Assembly (NCBI GenBank): GCA_902793295.1
Contig: CADBDA010000003.1
Coordinates: 1-64,000, forward strand
DNA from: an uncultured Bacteroidota bacterium
GTDB taxonomy: Bacteria; Bacteroidota; Bacteroidia; Bacteroidales; P3
Length of the DNA: 64,000 bases
Direction of reading: 5' to 3'
The position numbers and the translations under genes are program-made. Shown here piece after piece: positions 26,820-35,423 of the stretch. Numbering within the stretch: position 1 is the stretch's first letter; every line of letters starts with the position of its first letter. The notes beneath the pieces were generated by a model. That model saw only the letters and a program-made list of their open reading frames with translations. It did no database searches and was not told the origin of the DNA.

Positions 26820-27419
26820 ATGTCCCTAATTGAATTTATCATCCTTGCCCTGGCGCTCTCTTTCGAAGCCCTTATTGTCATGCACGGTTGCGCCCTGAAA
26901 AACCGCATACCCCTCACCCGGGCGCTGGCAGAATCGTTCGCCATTGCCCTTATCAACGCGCTGCTGCTGGTTCTCGGCATCTGGCTGGGCAATCTGCTCC
27001 GTTTCACGCCTGCCGACCTCGACCCCGACGCTGTCAGCACCAACAGCCTGTGGAGCGACACCGACAACCTGGTCTATCTGGGACTGATGATCCTCGTAGC
27101 CCTGCGGCTGCTTTTCCGCAGTGGCAAGCGCAGCCGCCAGGTGCAGCCCTACGATATCAGCCGCTTCTCCACCGCCGCCCTGCTGGGTGTGGCCATCGGC
27201 ATCAACACCCTCATTGTCGGTCTGGCACTAGGTTTCCGCATCCCCCTTGCCGACAATGTGTGGCGGGCCACCCTACCGCTTACAGTCATCATGACCCTTT
27301 TCGCGCTGCTGGGCGCCATGCTGGGTCGTCAGCAGAAAGAGCTCCGCGCCCGCCGCTACACATTGTTCGCAGTGCTCTTTCTCCTCGCATTCGCCCTCAA
27401 AGGTGCATTCTGGGGTTAG
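26820..27419 (+). CDS. MntP-like membrane protein with altered motifs
   Basis: 199 residues with about six membrane helices in two related halves. Helix 1 reads LALALSFEALIVMHGCAL and the matching helix of the second half reads LGVAIGINTLIVGLALGF. In MntP manganese exporters the equivalent positions carry Asp (as in LSMDAF and SIDALAVG); here they are Glu and Asn. A cytoplasmic loop near 100-115 is basic. It may therefore be a distant MntP relative with changed specificity. Its stop codon overlaps that of the opposite-strand gene (TTAG at 27416-27419). Confidence 0.6.
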   Translation: MSLIEFIILALALSFEALIVMHGCALKNRIPLTRALAESFAIALINALLLVLGIWLGNLLRFTPADLDPDAVSTNSLWSDTDNLVYLGLMILVALRLLFRSGKRSRQVQPYDISRFSTAALLGVAIGINTLIVGLALGFRIPLADNVWRATLPLTVIMTLFALLGAMLGRQQKELRARRYTLFAVLFLLAFALKGAFWG

Positions 27420-28291
27420 AATTTCCAGCTCACTCCACCAGTCATTTCGGTAGTGAAGCTATACTCTCCAAAACCGTCCATCGAACTACCCAACTGCAGG
27501 TTGCCTCTCAATGAGAGCTGTACCTTTGGTGTTGCCTGATAAACGAGGGTGATGTCAGCCTTGTTTGAAAGTATGGTGGTTGCAGTATTTGATATGCTTC
27601 TGCCTCCATCGTTGATAGCGTGGAAATTACCCTTGCCAAAAGCCAGTCCCAAAGCAAGTCGGTCGGTGACGAGTGCATTGAATGCTAGAGAATAACGTAA
27701 TCCCTCATCCCAGGTAAAATATCCATAGCTGTGCCAGCTGTATCCGAGTGAGTAGTCAATAGTGAAGCGGCTGCCTATCCTGTTGCGGAACACAAGTCCT
27801 ACAGTCGGTTGTGGACGCCAAAACTGGGCATCGCTGTTCTCTCCAAAATACAATGCTATAGGTAACGCCACATCGGTGCAGAAAGACACCTGTGGCATTA
27901 CCCCCTTGCCCTCATACAACCCCACCTTCACACCCACTGACGGTACAAGCATCTCTGAGTGTGACTTCACGGAGCTGGCGTTAGTTGCTTCGATATGACC
28001 TGCTTCAAGGCTTAAATCCAGCTCGGTATTAAGACCTAATCCTATTCTGAAATTTGAGCCGAAGCTGTAAATGTTCTCTGTTGTTTCCAACGTTCCCAAA
28101 TCCAAGTACTCGTACGACAACTCGTTGTGCCACAGCTTACCGCCTTTTTCAAGCACGTTAGGCCCCGAAGTGGCTAAGATTGGGTTCTCATTGTTGGTCT
28201 GTGCGTTGGCGACAGAAATGCTGACAATGGTGATGATGGCAAAAAAAGTGCCTGCCAGGATTGTCGATTTGCTATTTGATGATATCTTCAT
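27416..28291 (-). CDS. Outer-membrane beta-barrel protein (transporter-like, phenol MetA type)
   Basis: 291 residues with a signal peptide (MKISSNSKSTILAGTFFAIITI, cut after ANA). The rest is a ladder of amphipathic strands (FRIGLGLNTELDLSLEAGH, SRFTIDYSLGYSWHSYGYF) ending GGVSWKF with a terminal Phe, typical of an outer-membrane barrel. The pattern, an early ETTENIYSFGSNFRIGLG strand and a late NKADITLVYQATPKVQLSL strand, resembles the MetA-pathway phenol-degradation family of OM proteins, whose substrates are mostly unknown. It is the last gene of the sigma-factor operon that begins at 30231. Confidence 0.75.
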   Translation of the reverse strand: MKISSNSKSTILAGTFFAIITIVSISVANAQTNNENPILATSGPNVLEKGGKLWHNELSYEYLDLGTLETTENIYSFGSNFRIGLGLNTELDLSLEAGHIEATNASSVKSHSEMLVPSVGVKVGLYEGKGVMPQVSFCTDVALPIALYFGENSDAQFWRPQPTVGLVFRNRIGSRFTIDYSLGYSWHSYGYFTWDEGLRYSLAFNALVTDRLALGLAFGKGNFHAINDGGRSISNTATTILSNKADITLVYQATPKVQLSLRGNLQLGSSMDGFGEYSFTTEMTGGVSWKF

Positions 28292-28312
28292 GATGAATAG
28301 ATTTTGAAGTTA

Positions 28313-29038
28313 TTAAAGAAATAATGTAATTCCGACAGTGCGTATGTTCTCTCCTGTTAGAAGATCTTTGTATCGGGGTAACAGGTCAAAGAACAGCCTT
28401 GCCCCGTGAAGTAACCCTAAATAGTCGGTCGATAGTGTTAGCCCGACCTCCATACGCCAGGGTAGGAGGGTGGGACTTTCGCTCTCCGTCATATCGCCTG
28501 AAGCGTTATACGACTGAGTTGCAGCGTCAATAAGTCTTAACTCTGTTGTCGAGATTCGGTAAATGTTTCTCACCGCGTACCCAACATAGTAGTCAAGTCC
28601 CACGCCCAGCAGCCGTTTGTTGTCTGCCTTAGGGTACCATGTTATTTTTACAGGGATGCCGATAAACCCGCTATAGATATAAGCCGTTTGTTTGCCAATC
28701 GTCGGCGTCGTGTTGTGGGCGAGTCCAAAATCCTCGCCGTTGTTGACCCACACCTCTTCGACGGCATTCGTCAATGGATCCCAGTTGAAGTCATATCGCA
28801 AACCTGTCGAGAATTGCCAATGTGGCGCGAAATTGTATTCACACAGCACAGGTATCTGCAGCGTGAAGCCATACTTTGAATAGTAGGGCGAGAAATTGTT
28901 GCCGCTACCGTAGAGTGTGGTTCCAGCCGATAAACCCACCTTGAGTGCCGACTTGTCGTTGGCGGCAGCGGTGTCCTGTGCCGCCACGCTGCTGATAGCC
29001 AATAGCAACGATGCAATTATTGCGGTTGTCCGTTTCAT
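28313..29038 (-). CDS. Outer-membrane beta-barrel protein, porin-like
   Basis: 241 residues. Signal peptide MKRTTAIIASLLLAISSVAAQ, then antiparallel strands such as YGFTLQIPVLCEYNFAPHW and WQFSTGLRYDFNW, ending VGITLFL. This is the small OmpA-barrel or PorT-like layout, but I see no motif that separates the families. It lies 16 bp after the membrane-protein gene and 21 bp before the next barrel gene, so it belongs to the same operon. Confidence 0.72.
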   Translation of the reverse strand: MKRTTAIIASLLLAISSVAAQDTAAANDKSALKVGLSAGTTLYGSGNNFSPYYSKYGFTLQIPVLCEYNFAPHWQFSTGLRYDFNWDPLTNAVEEVWVNNGEDFGLAHNTTPTIGKQTAYIYSGFIGIPVKITWYPKADNKRLLGVGLDYYVGYAVRNIYRISTTELRLIDAATQSYNASGDMTESESPTLLPWRMEVGLTLSTDYLGLLHGARLFFDLLPRYKDLLTGENIRTVGITLFL

Positions 29039-29054
29039 GATATATGTTTTTTGG

Positions 29055-29759
29055 TTACAATATTCTTAATGCGAGCATAGTTCCATCCATCTTGCTGGGC
29101 TCAGCCCGACGCAATTGAAACCAACGGCGTGCTTTGGCAGGTATGTCTTTTGTGGCTTCTTTCATAGGAGAAGTATCTGTATTCAACTGAGACAAATCTT
29201 CATTGACTGCCACCGACAGTTCTGGGGCTTCCTCGACTGCGTTGTCATATTGTGATTCCTCCAAAACCGCATCTGCAAATACAACTTCCGTTCTATCCGA
29301 TATAATTGTAACAGAACTCTCAGTTTCACTGGAAACGGTCGTTTTTTCTTCCATCTCTTCAACATGATTACTCTGGAATTCTTCTGTTTGAACACTGGTT
29401 GTCAGCCTTGTCGAAAGCGTTTTTGTGTCCCTTGACGAGCATGGAGGCATCTCTTTTGTTTCAGACATCGAAACTCTTTTCTTGATTTCATTGTTCTTCA
29501 CCTCGGCCGTCAGCAATTCCACTCTTTCCGGCACAAAGGTCGCTTTGACCAAGGTAGTCACAAACAAAGCAATACACGCGGCAATAGATATGCCCACGCT
29601 CCAGCGGTACCATAACAGGCGACGGTGTTTTGAAGTCTCTTCAGCGGCAAGTTCGTCAATCATTTGCGACAGAGCCTCACGACGACGACTGTTGCGGCCA
29701 GCTTTTTCGACAACTAAAAGCAGCTGATCTAAATTCATTTTTTCGTCAGTCTTTTTCAT
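29055..29759 (-). CDS. Single-pass membrane protein next to ECF sigma factor (possible anti-sigma)
   Basis: 234 residues from 29759; an alternative ATG at 29738 gives 227. About 45 polar N-terminal residues (MNLDQLLLVVEKAGRNSRRR) would face the cytoplasm, followed by one membrane helix near 51-71 (VGISIAACIALFVTTLVKA) and a long acidic, Ser/Thr-rich periplasmic part. The gene starts inside the last codons of the sigma gene. Position and topology suit an anti-sigma factor, but no zinc-binding HxxxCxxC signature is present, so this is inference from layout only. Confidence 0.65.
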   Translation of the reverse strand: MKKTDEKMNLDQLLLVVEKAGRNSRRREALSQMIDELAAEETSKHRRLLWYRWSVGISIAACIALFVTTLVKATFVPERVELLTAEVKNNEIKKRVSMSETKEMPPCSSRDTKTLSTRLTTSVQTEEFQSNHVEEMEEKTTVSSETESSVTIISDRTEVVFADAVLEESQYDNAVEEAPELSVAVNEDLSQLNTDTSPMKEATKDIPAKARRWFQLRRAEPSKMDGTMLALRIL

Positions 29760-30231
29760 ATTCAGATATCATTTGTTTCAAATTATTGTAGGCCCGTGAA
29801 AGGAGCACATATACATTAGCCTCGCTGATTTTCATCTCCAACGCAATGCTTTGCGTATCATAATTGTCAAAATGTTTCAGTTTAACAATGCGCGCCTGAC
29901 GCTCGGGAAGGCGGTCAATAAAACGAAAAGCCAACTGCAGACGATCCTCTTCCCGAGTCTCCTCTTCAACATAATCCATCCTTTCGTCTATCTCCAACAT
30001 GGGACGTCGTTTACGCAATATATCTACGCATCTGCGCTTTACCATCATAATGCACCAGGCTTCAACATTGTCCACACTGTTCAACTTTTGGCGTTCCTTC
30101 CACAGTGACACATAAGTATCCTGCACAGCATCTGCCGCGTCATCCTCGTTGCCGAGAAGTCTTTCAGCCATACGTTGCATGGCTGGCTGCAATGGGATGA
30201 TTTGTTTCTTGATCTTTTCTGTGTCACTCAT
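29746..30231 (-). CDS. ECF-type RNA polymerase sigma factor
   Basis: 161 residues with the two-domain ECF layout: region 2 near residues 10-75 (NEDDAADAVQDTYVSLWKER, then AWCIMMVKRRCVDILRKRR) and region 4 near 100-150 (LPERQARIVKLKHFDNYDTQ, then the helix-turn-helix EANVYVLLSRAYNNLKQ). It lacks the long extensions of non-ECF sigma factors. It overlaps the next gene by 14 bp and heads a four-gene operon ending in two outer-membrane proteins, which suggests it responds to the envelope. Its own promoter is not obvious. Confidence 0.88.
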   Translation of the reverse strand: MSDTEKIKKQIIPLQPAMQRMAERLLGNEDDAADAVQDTYVSLWKERQKLNSVDNVEAWCIMMVKRRCVDILRKRRPMLEIDERMDYVEEETREEDRLQLAFRFIDRLPERQARIVKLKHFDNYDTQSIALEMKISEANVYVLLSRAYNNLKQMISEYEKD

Positions 30232-30274
30232 ACCTTGTAGTCGTACAAAAGCAGAAAATCTTACACTAAAAGGA

Positions 30275-30314
30275 CAAAAAAAAGCAGAATAAAGTTATAA
30301 CACCTTATTCTGCT
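30275..30314 (-). terminator. Rho-independent terminator after the kal operon
   Basis: On the minus strand AGCAGAATAA (30314-30305) pairs perfectly with TTATTCTGCT (30292-30283) around a 12-nt loop, and a run of eight to nine T follows. It lies just after the stop of the 30336 gene and separates it from the sigma operon. Confidence 0.88.
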
Positions 30315-30335
30315 TATAGTTACAAGTATAAAAAC

Positions 30336-30728
30336 TTACTTATTCTTGCGCTGACAATCCTTGGGGGTCACGCAAGTGCCGCTGGCGCGGCAGACGAGGA
30401 TTTTCTCCTCCAACACATCGGCGGCGCTGTCGCTGATGTCGGGGCGGGTCTTGATGACCTTGTAAGCCTCGAAGCTCATCTTGCGGCTGGTGTTGCCGAC
30501 GTGGGTGATTTCACCGTAAGCCTCGATGTAGTCGCCTGCATAGACAGGGGCTTTGAATTCGACCATATCATAGGCGCAGAAGAGACCTTCGTCACCATCC
30601 TGGATGATGAGAAGTTCAGTTGCGACATCGCCAAAAAGGTGGAGCATGTGTGCACCGTCAACGAGGTTGCCGCCGTAGTGGGCGTCCTTGGCGCTCATGC
30701 GAACGCGGAGCATTGATTTTACTGCCAT
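30336..30728 (-). CDS. kal: 3-aminobutyryl-CoA ammonia-lyase
   Basis: 130 residues of the hotdog fold. The sequence [20 protein letters not shown] and [10 protein letters not shown], followed by [20 protein letters not shown], fits the 3-aminobutyryl-CoA ammonia-lyase of lysine fermentation, which removes ammonia from 3-aminobutyryl-CoA to give crotonyl-CoA. It is 16 bp after the CoA-transferase subunit gene, also part of that pathway. The other lysine genes (kamA, kamDE, kdd, kce) are outside the window. A more general thioesterase-like role is less likely given the motif and neighbour. Confidence 0.8.
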   Translation of the reverse strand: MAVKSMLRVRMSAKDAHYGGNLVDGAHMLHLFGDVATELLIIQDGDEGLFCAYDMVEFKAPVYAGDYIEAYGEITHVGNTSRKMSFEAYKVIKTRPDISDSAADVLEEKILVCRASGTCVTPKDCQRKNK

Positions 30729-30744
30729 ATTAGGTATGTTTTAT

Positions 30745-31392
30745 TTATTTTTTAATGATGAAGTCGACGAAGATACCGGGGGTCTTGACATTTTCGGGAG
30801 CGATGCTGCCGGTGGGGACGATTTCCTGAGGCTCGACGATGACAACGTCGGCTGCGGTAGCCATCATGGGGCTGAAGTTCTGAGAAGTGCCCTTGTAGAC
30901 CAAGTTGCCGCTCTCGTCGGCGATGTTGGCACCGATAATGGCCACATCAGCGCGAACCGGCTTTTCGAGCAGGTACTCTTTACCGTCGACGGTGACCTTC
31001 TCCTTGCCGTTCTCGACAACGGTGCCCAGACCCGTCTGGGTCAGCACGCCGCCCAAGCCAGCGCCTGCGGCGCGGATCTGTTCTGCCAGGGTTCCCTGGG
31101 GTTGCAGGGTGACGTGGAGCTCACCGGCATTCATCTGGTCGATGGTGTTGTTGTTGGTGCCGATATGGGTGGCAATGAGGTTCTTCACCTGGTGGTTGGT
31201 GATGAGCTTGCCGACGCCCACTTCGGGATATGCCGTGTCGTTGCAGATAATAGTAAGGTCTTTCACACCTTTCTCAACCAAAGCGTCGATGAGGGCGATG
31301 GGATTGCCCACACCAAGGAAACCGCCGACCATCACGGTCATGCCGTCATGGATTTTCTCGGCTGCCTGTTGTACAGAAACGAATTTGTTCAT
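30745..31392 (-). CDS. CoA-transferase subunit A (AtoD-like)
   Basis: 215 residues. The family opening is clear (MVGGFLGVGNPIALIDALVE), as are the central HIGTNNNTIDQMNAGEL stretch and the C-terminal PTGSIAPENVKTPGIFVD. Subunit A binds CoA; subunit B, with the catalytic Glu, is normally the next gene. Here the next gene is kal and then a terminator, so subunit B must be encoded elsewhere or replaced. Likely substrates are acetoacetate and butyryl-CoA in lysine fermentation to butyrate. A full consensus promoter lies upstream. Confidence 0.85.
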   Translation of the reverse strand: MNKFVSVQQAAEKIHDGMTVMVGGFLGVGNPIALIDALVEKGVKDLTIICNDTAYPEVGVGKLITNHQVKNLIATHIGTNNNTIDQMNAGELHVTLQPQGTLAEQIRAAGAGLGGVLTQTGLGTVVENGKEKVTVDGKEYLLEKPVRADVAIIGANIADESGNLVYKGTSQNFSPMMATAADVVIVEPQEIVPTGSIAPENVKTPGIFVDFIIKK

Positions 31393-31493
31393 AATTATGT
31401 GTTTTTATTTGATAAATCAATACATTGAAGCACATGAATATCAGGCCGTTCCTCTAGGAAACGGACCCCTTCACGACTTCTGGTTAGCGACTG

Positions 31494-31524
31494 CAAAGTT
31501 ATAAAAAAGCTTCGAAACGACAAA
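31494..31524 (-). promoter_or_regulatory. Strong promoter for the CoA-transferase/kal operon
   Basis: On the minus strand TTTG (31524-31521), exactly 19 nt, then TAACTTTG (31501-31494): a full -33/-7 match. The leader would be about 95 nt and contains a hairpin (CCGTTTCC, 4-nt loop, GGAACGG with one unpaired base). Confidence 0.7.
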
Positions 31525-31606
31525 ATTATTTTCATCCCCGACGTGCCTGTTCCGCAAAAAAATGTATTCCAAATAAAATAATTTTTTCTATATGACGTTT
31601 TTTGAG

Positions 31607-31614
31607 TAATTTTG
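31607..31614 (+). promoter_or_regulatory. -7 element for the 31638 gene
   Basis: TAATTTTG matches TAnnTTTG, 24 nt before the ATG. A T-run at 31582-31587 lies at the -33 position. Confidence 0.5.
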
Positions 31615-31637
31615 CATCTTCAAACAGCATCCCATTT

Positions 31638-32270
31638 ATGAAAAAATACACCCTTATATTCGGCATATTGCTATTGACGTTCAGCGCATTGAAAGCACAG
31701 GACTATGTAGTTCCCGAAGAGACGTGGTACCACACCGAAGTGTTGGGAAGCAACTACCACGGCTTTGTCTTCAACAAGGAATGGGACGTCGACATCATGG
31801 TGGAGAACCAGGACGGACGCTTCACGCCCGAAGACATCGACATCGCCAAGGCCGAAAAGCTGATGCAGAAAAAACTGGCCTTCCTCAACCGCAACCACGA
31901 GAACCAGGAAGGCATGTGCCCCATCATCGACGAACACATCCGCAAATACACCCGCCAATATGTGGGCTTCACCGATATCAACGGCGCCAAAATCATCTGG
32001 ATCAACGCCGTATGGGACGACAAGATGCAAAAACAGCTCTCGCAGGACATTGTCCGCGCCAGCGGCGGCTGCGGCCACTATTGGAGCATCAAGGTAAATC
32101 TGGACACCGAGAAAGTCTACGGTCTGGAAGTCAACGAGTCGGGCGACATTCATTACATACCCCGCAACAAGAAGCCCGGTCCGCGCATCAGCCGTCCGCG
32201 CAACGACTACAAGCCGCAACGCATCCGCAAGACGGGTATCATGCACAACCCCGCCGAAGTCACCTTCTAG
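31638..32270 (+). CDS. Secreted protein of unknown function
   Basis: 210 residues from the ATG at 31638, which starts a clean signal peptide (MKKYTLIFGILLLTFSALKAQ). The mature part (DYVVPEETWYHTEVLGSNYH at its start) is mixed alpha/beta with conserved-looking patches (IWINAVWDD, GGCGHYWSIKVNL) and ends in a basic Pro/Arg tail. One Cys pair is possible. I do not recognise a family. It is 28 bp before gtrA and may share its transcript. Confidence 0.75.
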   Translation: MKKYTLIFGILLLTFSALKAQDYVVPEETWYHTEVLGSNYHGFVFNKEWDVDIMVENQDGRFTPEDIDIAKAEKLMQKKLAFLNRNHENQEGMCPIIDEHIRKYTRQYVGFTDINGAKIIWINAVWDDKMQKQLSQDIVRASGGCGHYWSIKVNLDTEKVYGLEVNESGDIHYIPRNKKPGPRISRPRNDYKPQRIRKTGIMHNPAEVTF

Positions 32271-32298
32271 AGCAGATTTGATCAGCTGAGTTCTTGCC

Positions 32299-32718
32299 AT
32301 GCGGCTACTGTTCACCTTTTCACAATTTTTGGAGAAAGCCTTCCTCTTGAAGTTCCTACGATTCTGCATCGTGGGCGTTTCGGGTACCGTCATCGATTTC
32401 GGTCTCACATGGCTCTGCAAGGAGGTGTTCAAGATACCCAAATTCATTGCCAACGCCATCGGTTTTGTCGTAGCAGCCACCAACAACTATATCCTCAACC
32501 GCATCTGGACCTGGGGAAGCACCAACGACCAGGTGGGTGTCGAATACACCAAGTTCTTCGTGGTGTCGCTCATCGGATTGGGCATCAACACCCTGATTCT
32601 CTTCATCTTCAACGAGAAGCTGAAATGGAACTTCTACCTCTCCAAAGTCTTTGCCACCGGCGTGGTCATGCTTTGGAACTTCTTCGCCAACAACTTCTTC
32701 ACCTTCGCCGGAGTCTGA
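32299..32718 (+). CDS. GtrA family membrane protein
   Basis: 139 residues with four hydrophobic helices. The GtrA pattern is seen in FLRFCIVGVSGTVIDFGLTW and in NNYILNRIWTWGS near residue 66, with a final FFANNFFTFAGV. GtrA proteins are small membrane proteins linked with polyprenyl-linked glucosyl transfer or cell-surface glycan synthesis. A glycosyltransferase gene lies nearby at 34029, which fits a glycan role. Confidence 0.88.
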   Translation: MRLLFTFSQFLEKAFLLKFLRFCIVGVSGTVIDFGLTWLCKEVFKIPKFIANAIGFVVAATNNYILNRIWTWGSTNDQVGVEYTKFFVVSLIGLGINTLILFIFNEKLKWNFYLSKVFATGVVMLWNFFANNFFTFAGV

Positions 32719-32760
32719 CCCCCCGAAAGGTTTTACCTATCCCCCTGCACATAGTTTAAC

Positions 32761-34032
32761 ATGAAAAAACGTATCTATTTCTTCGCCGCCGTCATCACCC
32801 TATTGCTAACCACCACCCTCCAAGCCCAGGAGCTGCCACCGAAACCGCGTCCCGACGCTTTCGCCCCTGAAGTGGGGCAGCCCGAGCCCAAGGCCTTCAA
32901 CATGGCATCATCGGTCGACGAGATGCGGCAATGGGACCGTTACCCCACCTACAACACCTATCTGTCCATGATGGCACAATGGGCTGCAGCATTTCCCCAG
33001 CTGTGCCATGTCGACACCATCGGCACCTCGGTACAGGGACGGCTCATCCTCTGCATGGTCATCCGCGGTGAAAGCAGCTACCAGAACGTCCACCCCGAAT
33101 TCTTCTACTCCTCCACCATGCACGGCGACGAGGTGACCGGATACGTCATGATGCTGCGCCTCATCGACACCCTACTCCACGGCTACGGCACCAACACCCA
33201 ATACACCGAACTCATCAACACCGTAGACATCTACATCAACCCCCTCGCCAACCCCGACGGCACCTACCACTATAGCAACAACACCATTCAGGGCAGCATG
33301 CGCTACAATGCCAACTATGTGGACCTGAACCGCAACTTCCCCGACCCCTTCGGCACCGATCCCCTCGACTCGCTGCAGCCCGAAAACACCGCCATGATCA
33401 ACTACGTCGGCGACCACAATTTCCGCATGAGCGCCAACCTGCACGGCGGCAGCGAGGTGATGAACTATCCCTGGGACAGCTTCACTTCGCTGGAGAACCC
33501 CCATCCCAACAGCGACTGGTGGCAGGAGGTATGCAAGCGCTTTGTCGACACAAGCCGCACCTATAACAACAACCACTTCCGCGACGTCACCTCGTCGGGC
33601 TACATCGCCGGAGGCGACTGGTACGTCATCCCCAACGGACGGCAGGACTACATGAACTACTACCACAACTGCCTCGAGATGACCATGGAACTGTCGACCG
33701 ACAAGAAACTGAACAGCGACGAACTGCCCGAATACTGGCGTTTTCTGCAGCATTCGCTGGTGAACTACATCGAAGAGGTGCGCCACCTCAACAACGGCAC
33801 CCAAGGCATCGGCGTTGCCGATCAGCGGCCCCTTAAGGTCTACCCCAACCCCACACGCGACAAGCTGCTGCTCAGCGAAGCACCCACCCACGAGGTCCAA
33901 GTCTTCAACATGCAGGGGCAACAGGTGTTGCTGCTGCCGGCCGGCACCCGTCTCGTCGACCTGAGCACGCTGCCTGGCGGCATCTACATGCTACGCAGCG
34001 GCAGCCACACAGCCAAAGTGGTCAAACAATGA
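32761..34032 (+). CDS. M14 zinc carboxypeptidase with T9SS sorting domain
   Basis: 423 residues. Signal peptide to LQAQ, then an M14 domain with zinc ligands His121 and Glu124 (MHGDEVTGY) and His228 (NLHGGSEVM), and the general base probably Glu310 (EMTMELS). From about residue 358 a type-A T9SS C-terminal domain follows (LKVYPNPTRDKLLLSE, ending with GIYMLRSGSHTAKVVKQ). It should therefore be exported by SprA and attached to the surface, where it trims C-terminal residues from peptides. Its last four bases overlap the glycosyltransferase gene (ATGA). Confidence 0.9.
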   Translation: MKKRIYFFAAVITLLLTTTLQAQELPPKPRPDAFAPEVGQPEPKAFNMASSVDEMRQWDRYPTYNTYLSMMAQWAAAFPQLCHVDTIGTSVQGRLILCMVIRGESSYQNVHPEFFYSSTMHGDEVTGYVMMLRLIDTLLHGYGTNTQYTELINTVDIYINPLANPDGTYHYSNNTIQGSMRYNANYVDLNRNFPDPFGTDPLDSLQPENTAMINYVGDHNFRMSANLHGGSEVMNYPWDSFTSLENPHPNSDWWQEVCKRFVDTSRTYNNNHFRDVTSSGYIAGGDWYVIPNGRQDYMNYYHNCLEMTMELSTDKKLNSDELPEYWRFLQHSLVNYIEEVRHLNNGTQGIGVADQRPLKVYPNPTRDKLLLSEAPTHEVQVFNMQGQQVLLLPAGTRLVDLSTLPGGIYMLRSGSHTAKVVKQ

Positions 34033-35255
34033 GGTACCGACACATCGCCATAGCCATTCCCATGCTGGCAGAACTGGATAATCTGCCAGAACTGTTCGAG
34101 TCGCTGATGCACCAATCATTCAGCGACTTTACTGTCTATTGCTGTGTCAATAACCCCGAAGGATGGGCCCAAAGCGGCAACGACATCGAACAGGCCATGT
34201 ATCGCAACAACCAAGCCTCGCTGACCCATCTGTACCATCTGGCGGAGAAGATGCACCAAGGGCCACCGGCGCTGCACATCATCGACCGCAGCAGTCCCGG
34301 CAAGGGCTGGGAGCCCAAACGGCGCGGTGTGGGCTGGGCCCGCAAAACGCTGATGGAAAGCATCGCGAAACACCACGATGACGACACGCTCATCGTCAGC
34401 CTGGACGCCGACACCGCCATCAGCACCACCTACCTGGCATCAGTGGCCGACCGCATGAACACCCATCCCAGCCACAACGCGCTCTGCGTACCCTACTATC
34501 ACCCCTTGAGCGGCGACGCCGACCAGGACCGCGCTATGCTGCGCTACGAGGTGTATATGCGCCACTACCTGCTGAGCCTGCTCGAATCGGGCAACCCCTA
34601 CGCCTTCACCGCACTCGGCAGCGCCATGGTCTTCCCCCTATGGGCTTACCGGCGGGTGGGCGGATACACCCCCTTGCAAGGCGGCGAGGACTTCTACCTG
34701 ATGCAGAAATTCGCCAAAACCGGCAAAATGCTGCTCGACTGCTCCGAGACGGTCAGACCCCAAGGGCGGCCCTCGATGCGCGTACCCTTCGGAACGGGTC
34801 CCGCCATAGCCAAAGGCATCGACAGCCTCTCGGCCGCCTATCCCCTCTTCCCCGCCGAAGGGTTCCAAGCAGTGGCCGACACCTACGCCACCTTCCCGAA
34901 CCTCTACGACCACGACATCGAAACACCGATGACACCCTTTCTGCAACAGCAGCTCAGAACCGACGACCTGTGGCAACCCCTGCGCAACAACTTCAAGACC
35001 CGCGAACTCTTTGTCCACGCCTGCCACGAACGCGTCGACGGACTGCGCATACTGCAGTTTCTGAAGACCTTCAACCTTCGCCCTGCCGAAGAGGAACTGC
35101 GCCAATGGGGCGCACGGCACCAGCTGCCCATCAAGAAGGACTTGAATTTCGCAACATCCCCCATCGCCGAAATCAACAACCTGCGCAACAGCATTTTCGA
35201 ACTCGAAGCCCAACTGCGCCGACATTGCGACAACTCGCGTCGCAACAACCTGTAG
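34029..35255 (+). CDS. Family-2 glycosyltransferase
   Basis: 408 residues. The GT-A fold starts at once (IAIPMLAELDNLPELFESLM) and the metal-binding acidic motif is LIVSLDADTAI near residue 126. A later block (GGEDFYLMQKFAKTGK) suits the acceptor loop. No membrane helix is visible, so it is probably cytoplasmic or peripheral. It overlaps the M14 gene by 4 bp, an odd pairing that may only reflect a shared transcript. Substrate unknown. Confidence 0.8.
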   Translation: MRYRHIAIAIPMLAELDNLPELFESLMHQSFSDFTVYCCVNNPEGWAQSGNDIEQAMYRNNQASLTHLYHLAEKMHQGPPALHIIDRSSPGKGWEPKRRGVGWARKTLMESIAKHHDDDTLIVSLDADTAISTTYLASVADRMNTHPSHNALCVPYYHPLSGDADQDRAMLRYEVYMRHYLLSLLESGNPYAFTALGSAMVFPLWAYRRVGGYTPLQGGEDFYLMQKFAKTGKMLLDCSETVRPQGRPSMRVPFGTGPAIAKGIDSLSAAYPLFPAEGFQAVADTYATFPNLYDHDIETPMTPFLQQQLRTDDLWQPLRNNFKTRELFVHACHERVDGLRILQFLKTFNLRPAEEELRQWGARHQLPIKKDLNFATSPIAEINNLRNSIFELEAQLRRHCDNSRRNNL

Positions 35256-35347
35256 CCCCCCATCTACCGCCAGCCGCTATAAAACATGCAACCGCATGAA
35301 GTCCAAACACTTTCCACAGTCCCAGAAACAATCTGGCCCATCGCACA

Positions 35348-35381
35348 ATAATACGACCACATTGACGTTGTAACGTATTAT
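35348..35381. repeat. Inverted repeat upstream of the phosphoglucomutase gene
   Basis: ATAATACG (35348-35355) and CGTATTAT (35374-35381) form a perfect 8-bp inverted repeat with an 18-nt spacer. It may be a hairpin in the leader or an operator. A smaller one (CATGC, 4 nt, GCATG) lies near 35285. Confidence 0.35.
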
Positions 35382-35423
35382 CATCAAAACACATCAAGCA
35401 AACAATCAAAAACGATATAATCT

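Noticed and set aside
30336..30728. MaoC-type dehydratase or thioesterase
   Set aside because: Length, the DGDEGLF and VEFKAPVY motifs and the CoA-transferase neighbour fit 3-aminobutyryl-CoA ammonia-lyase better.
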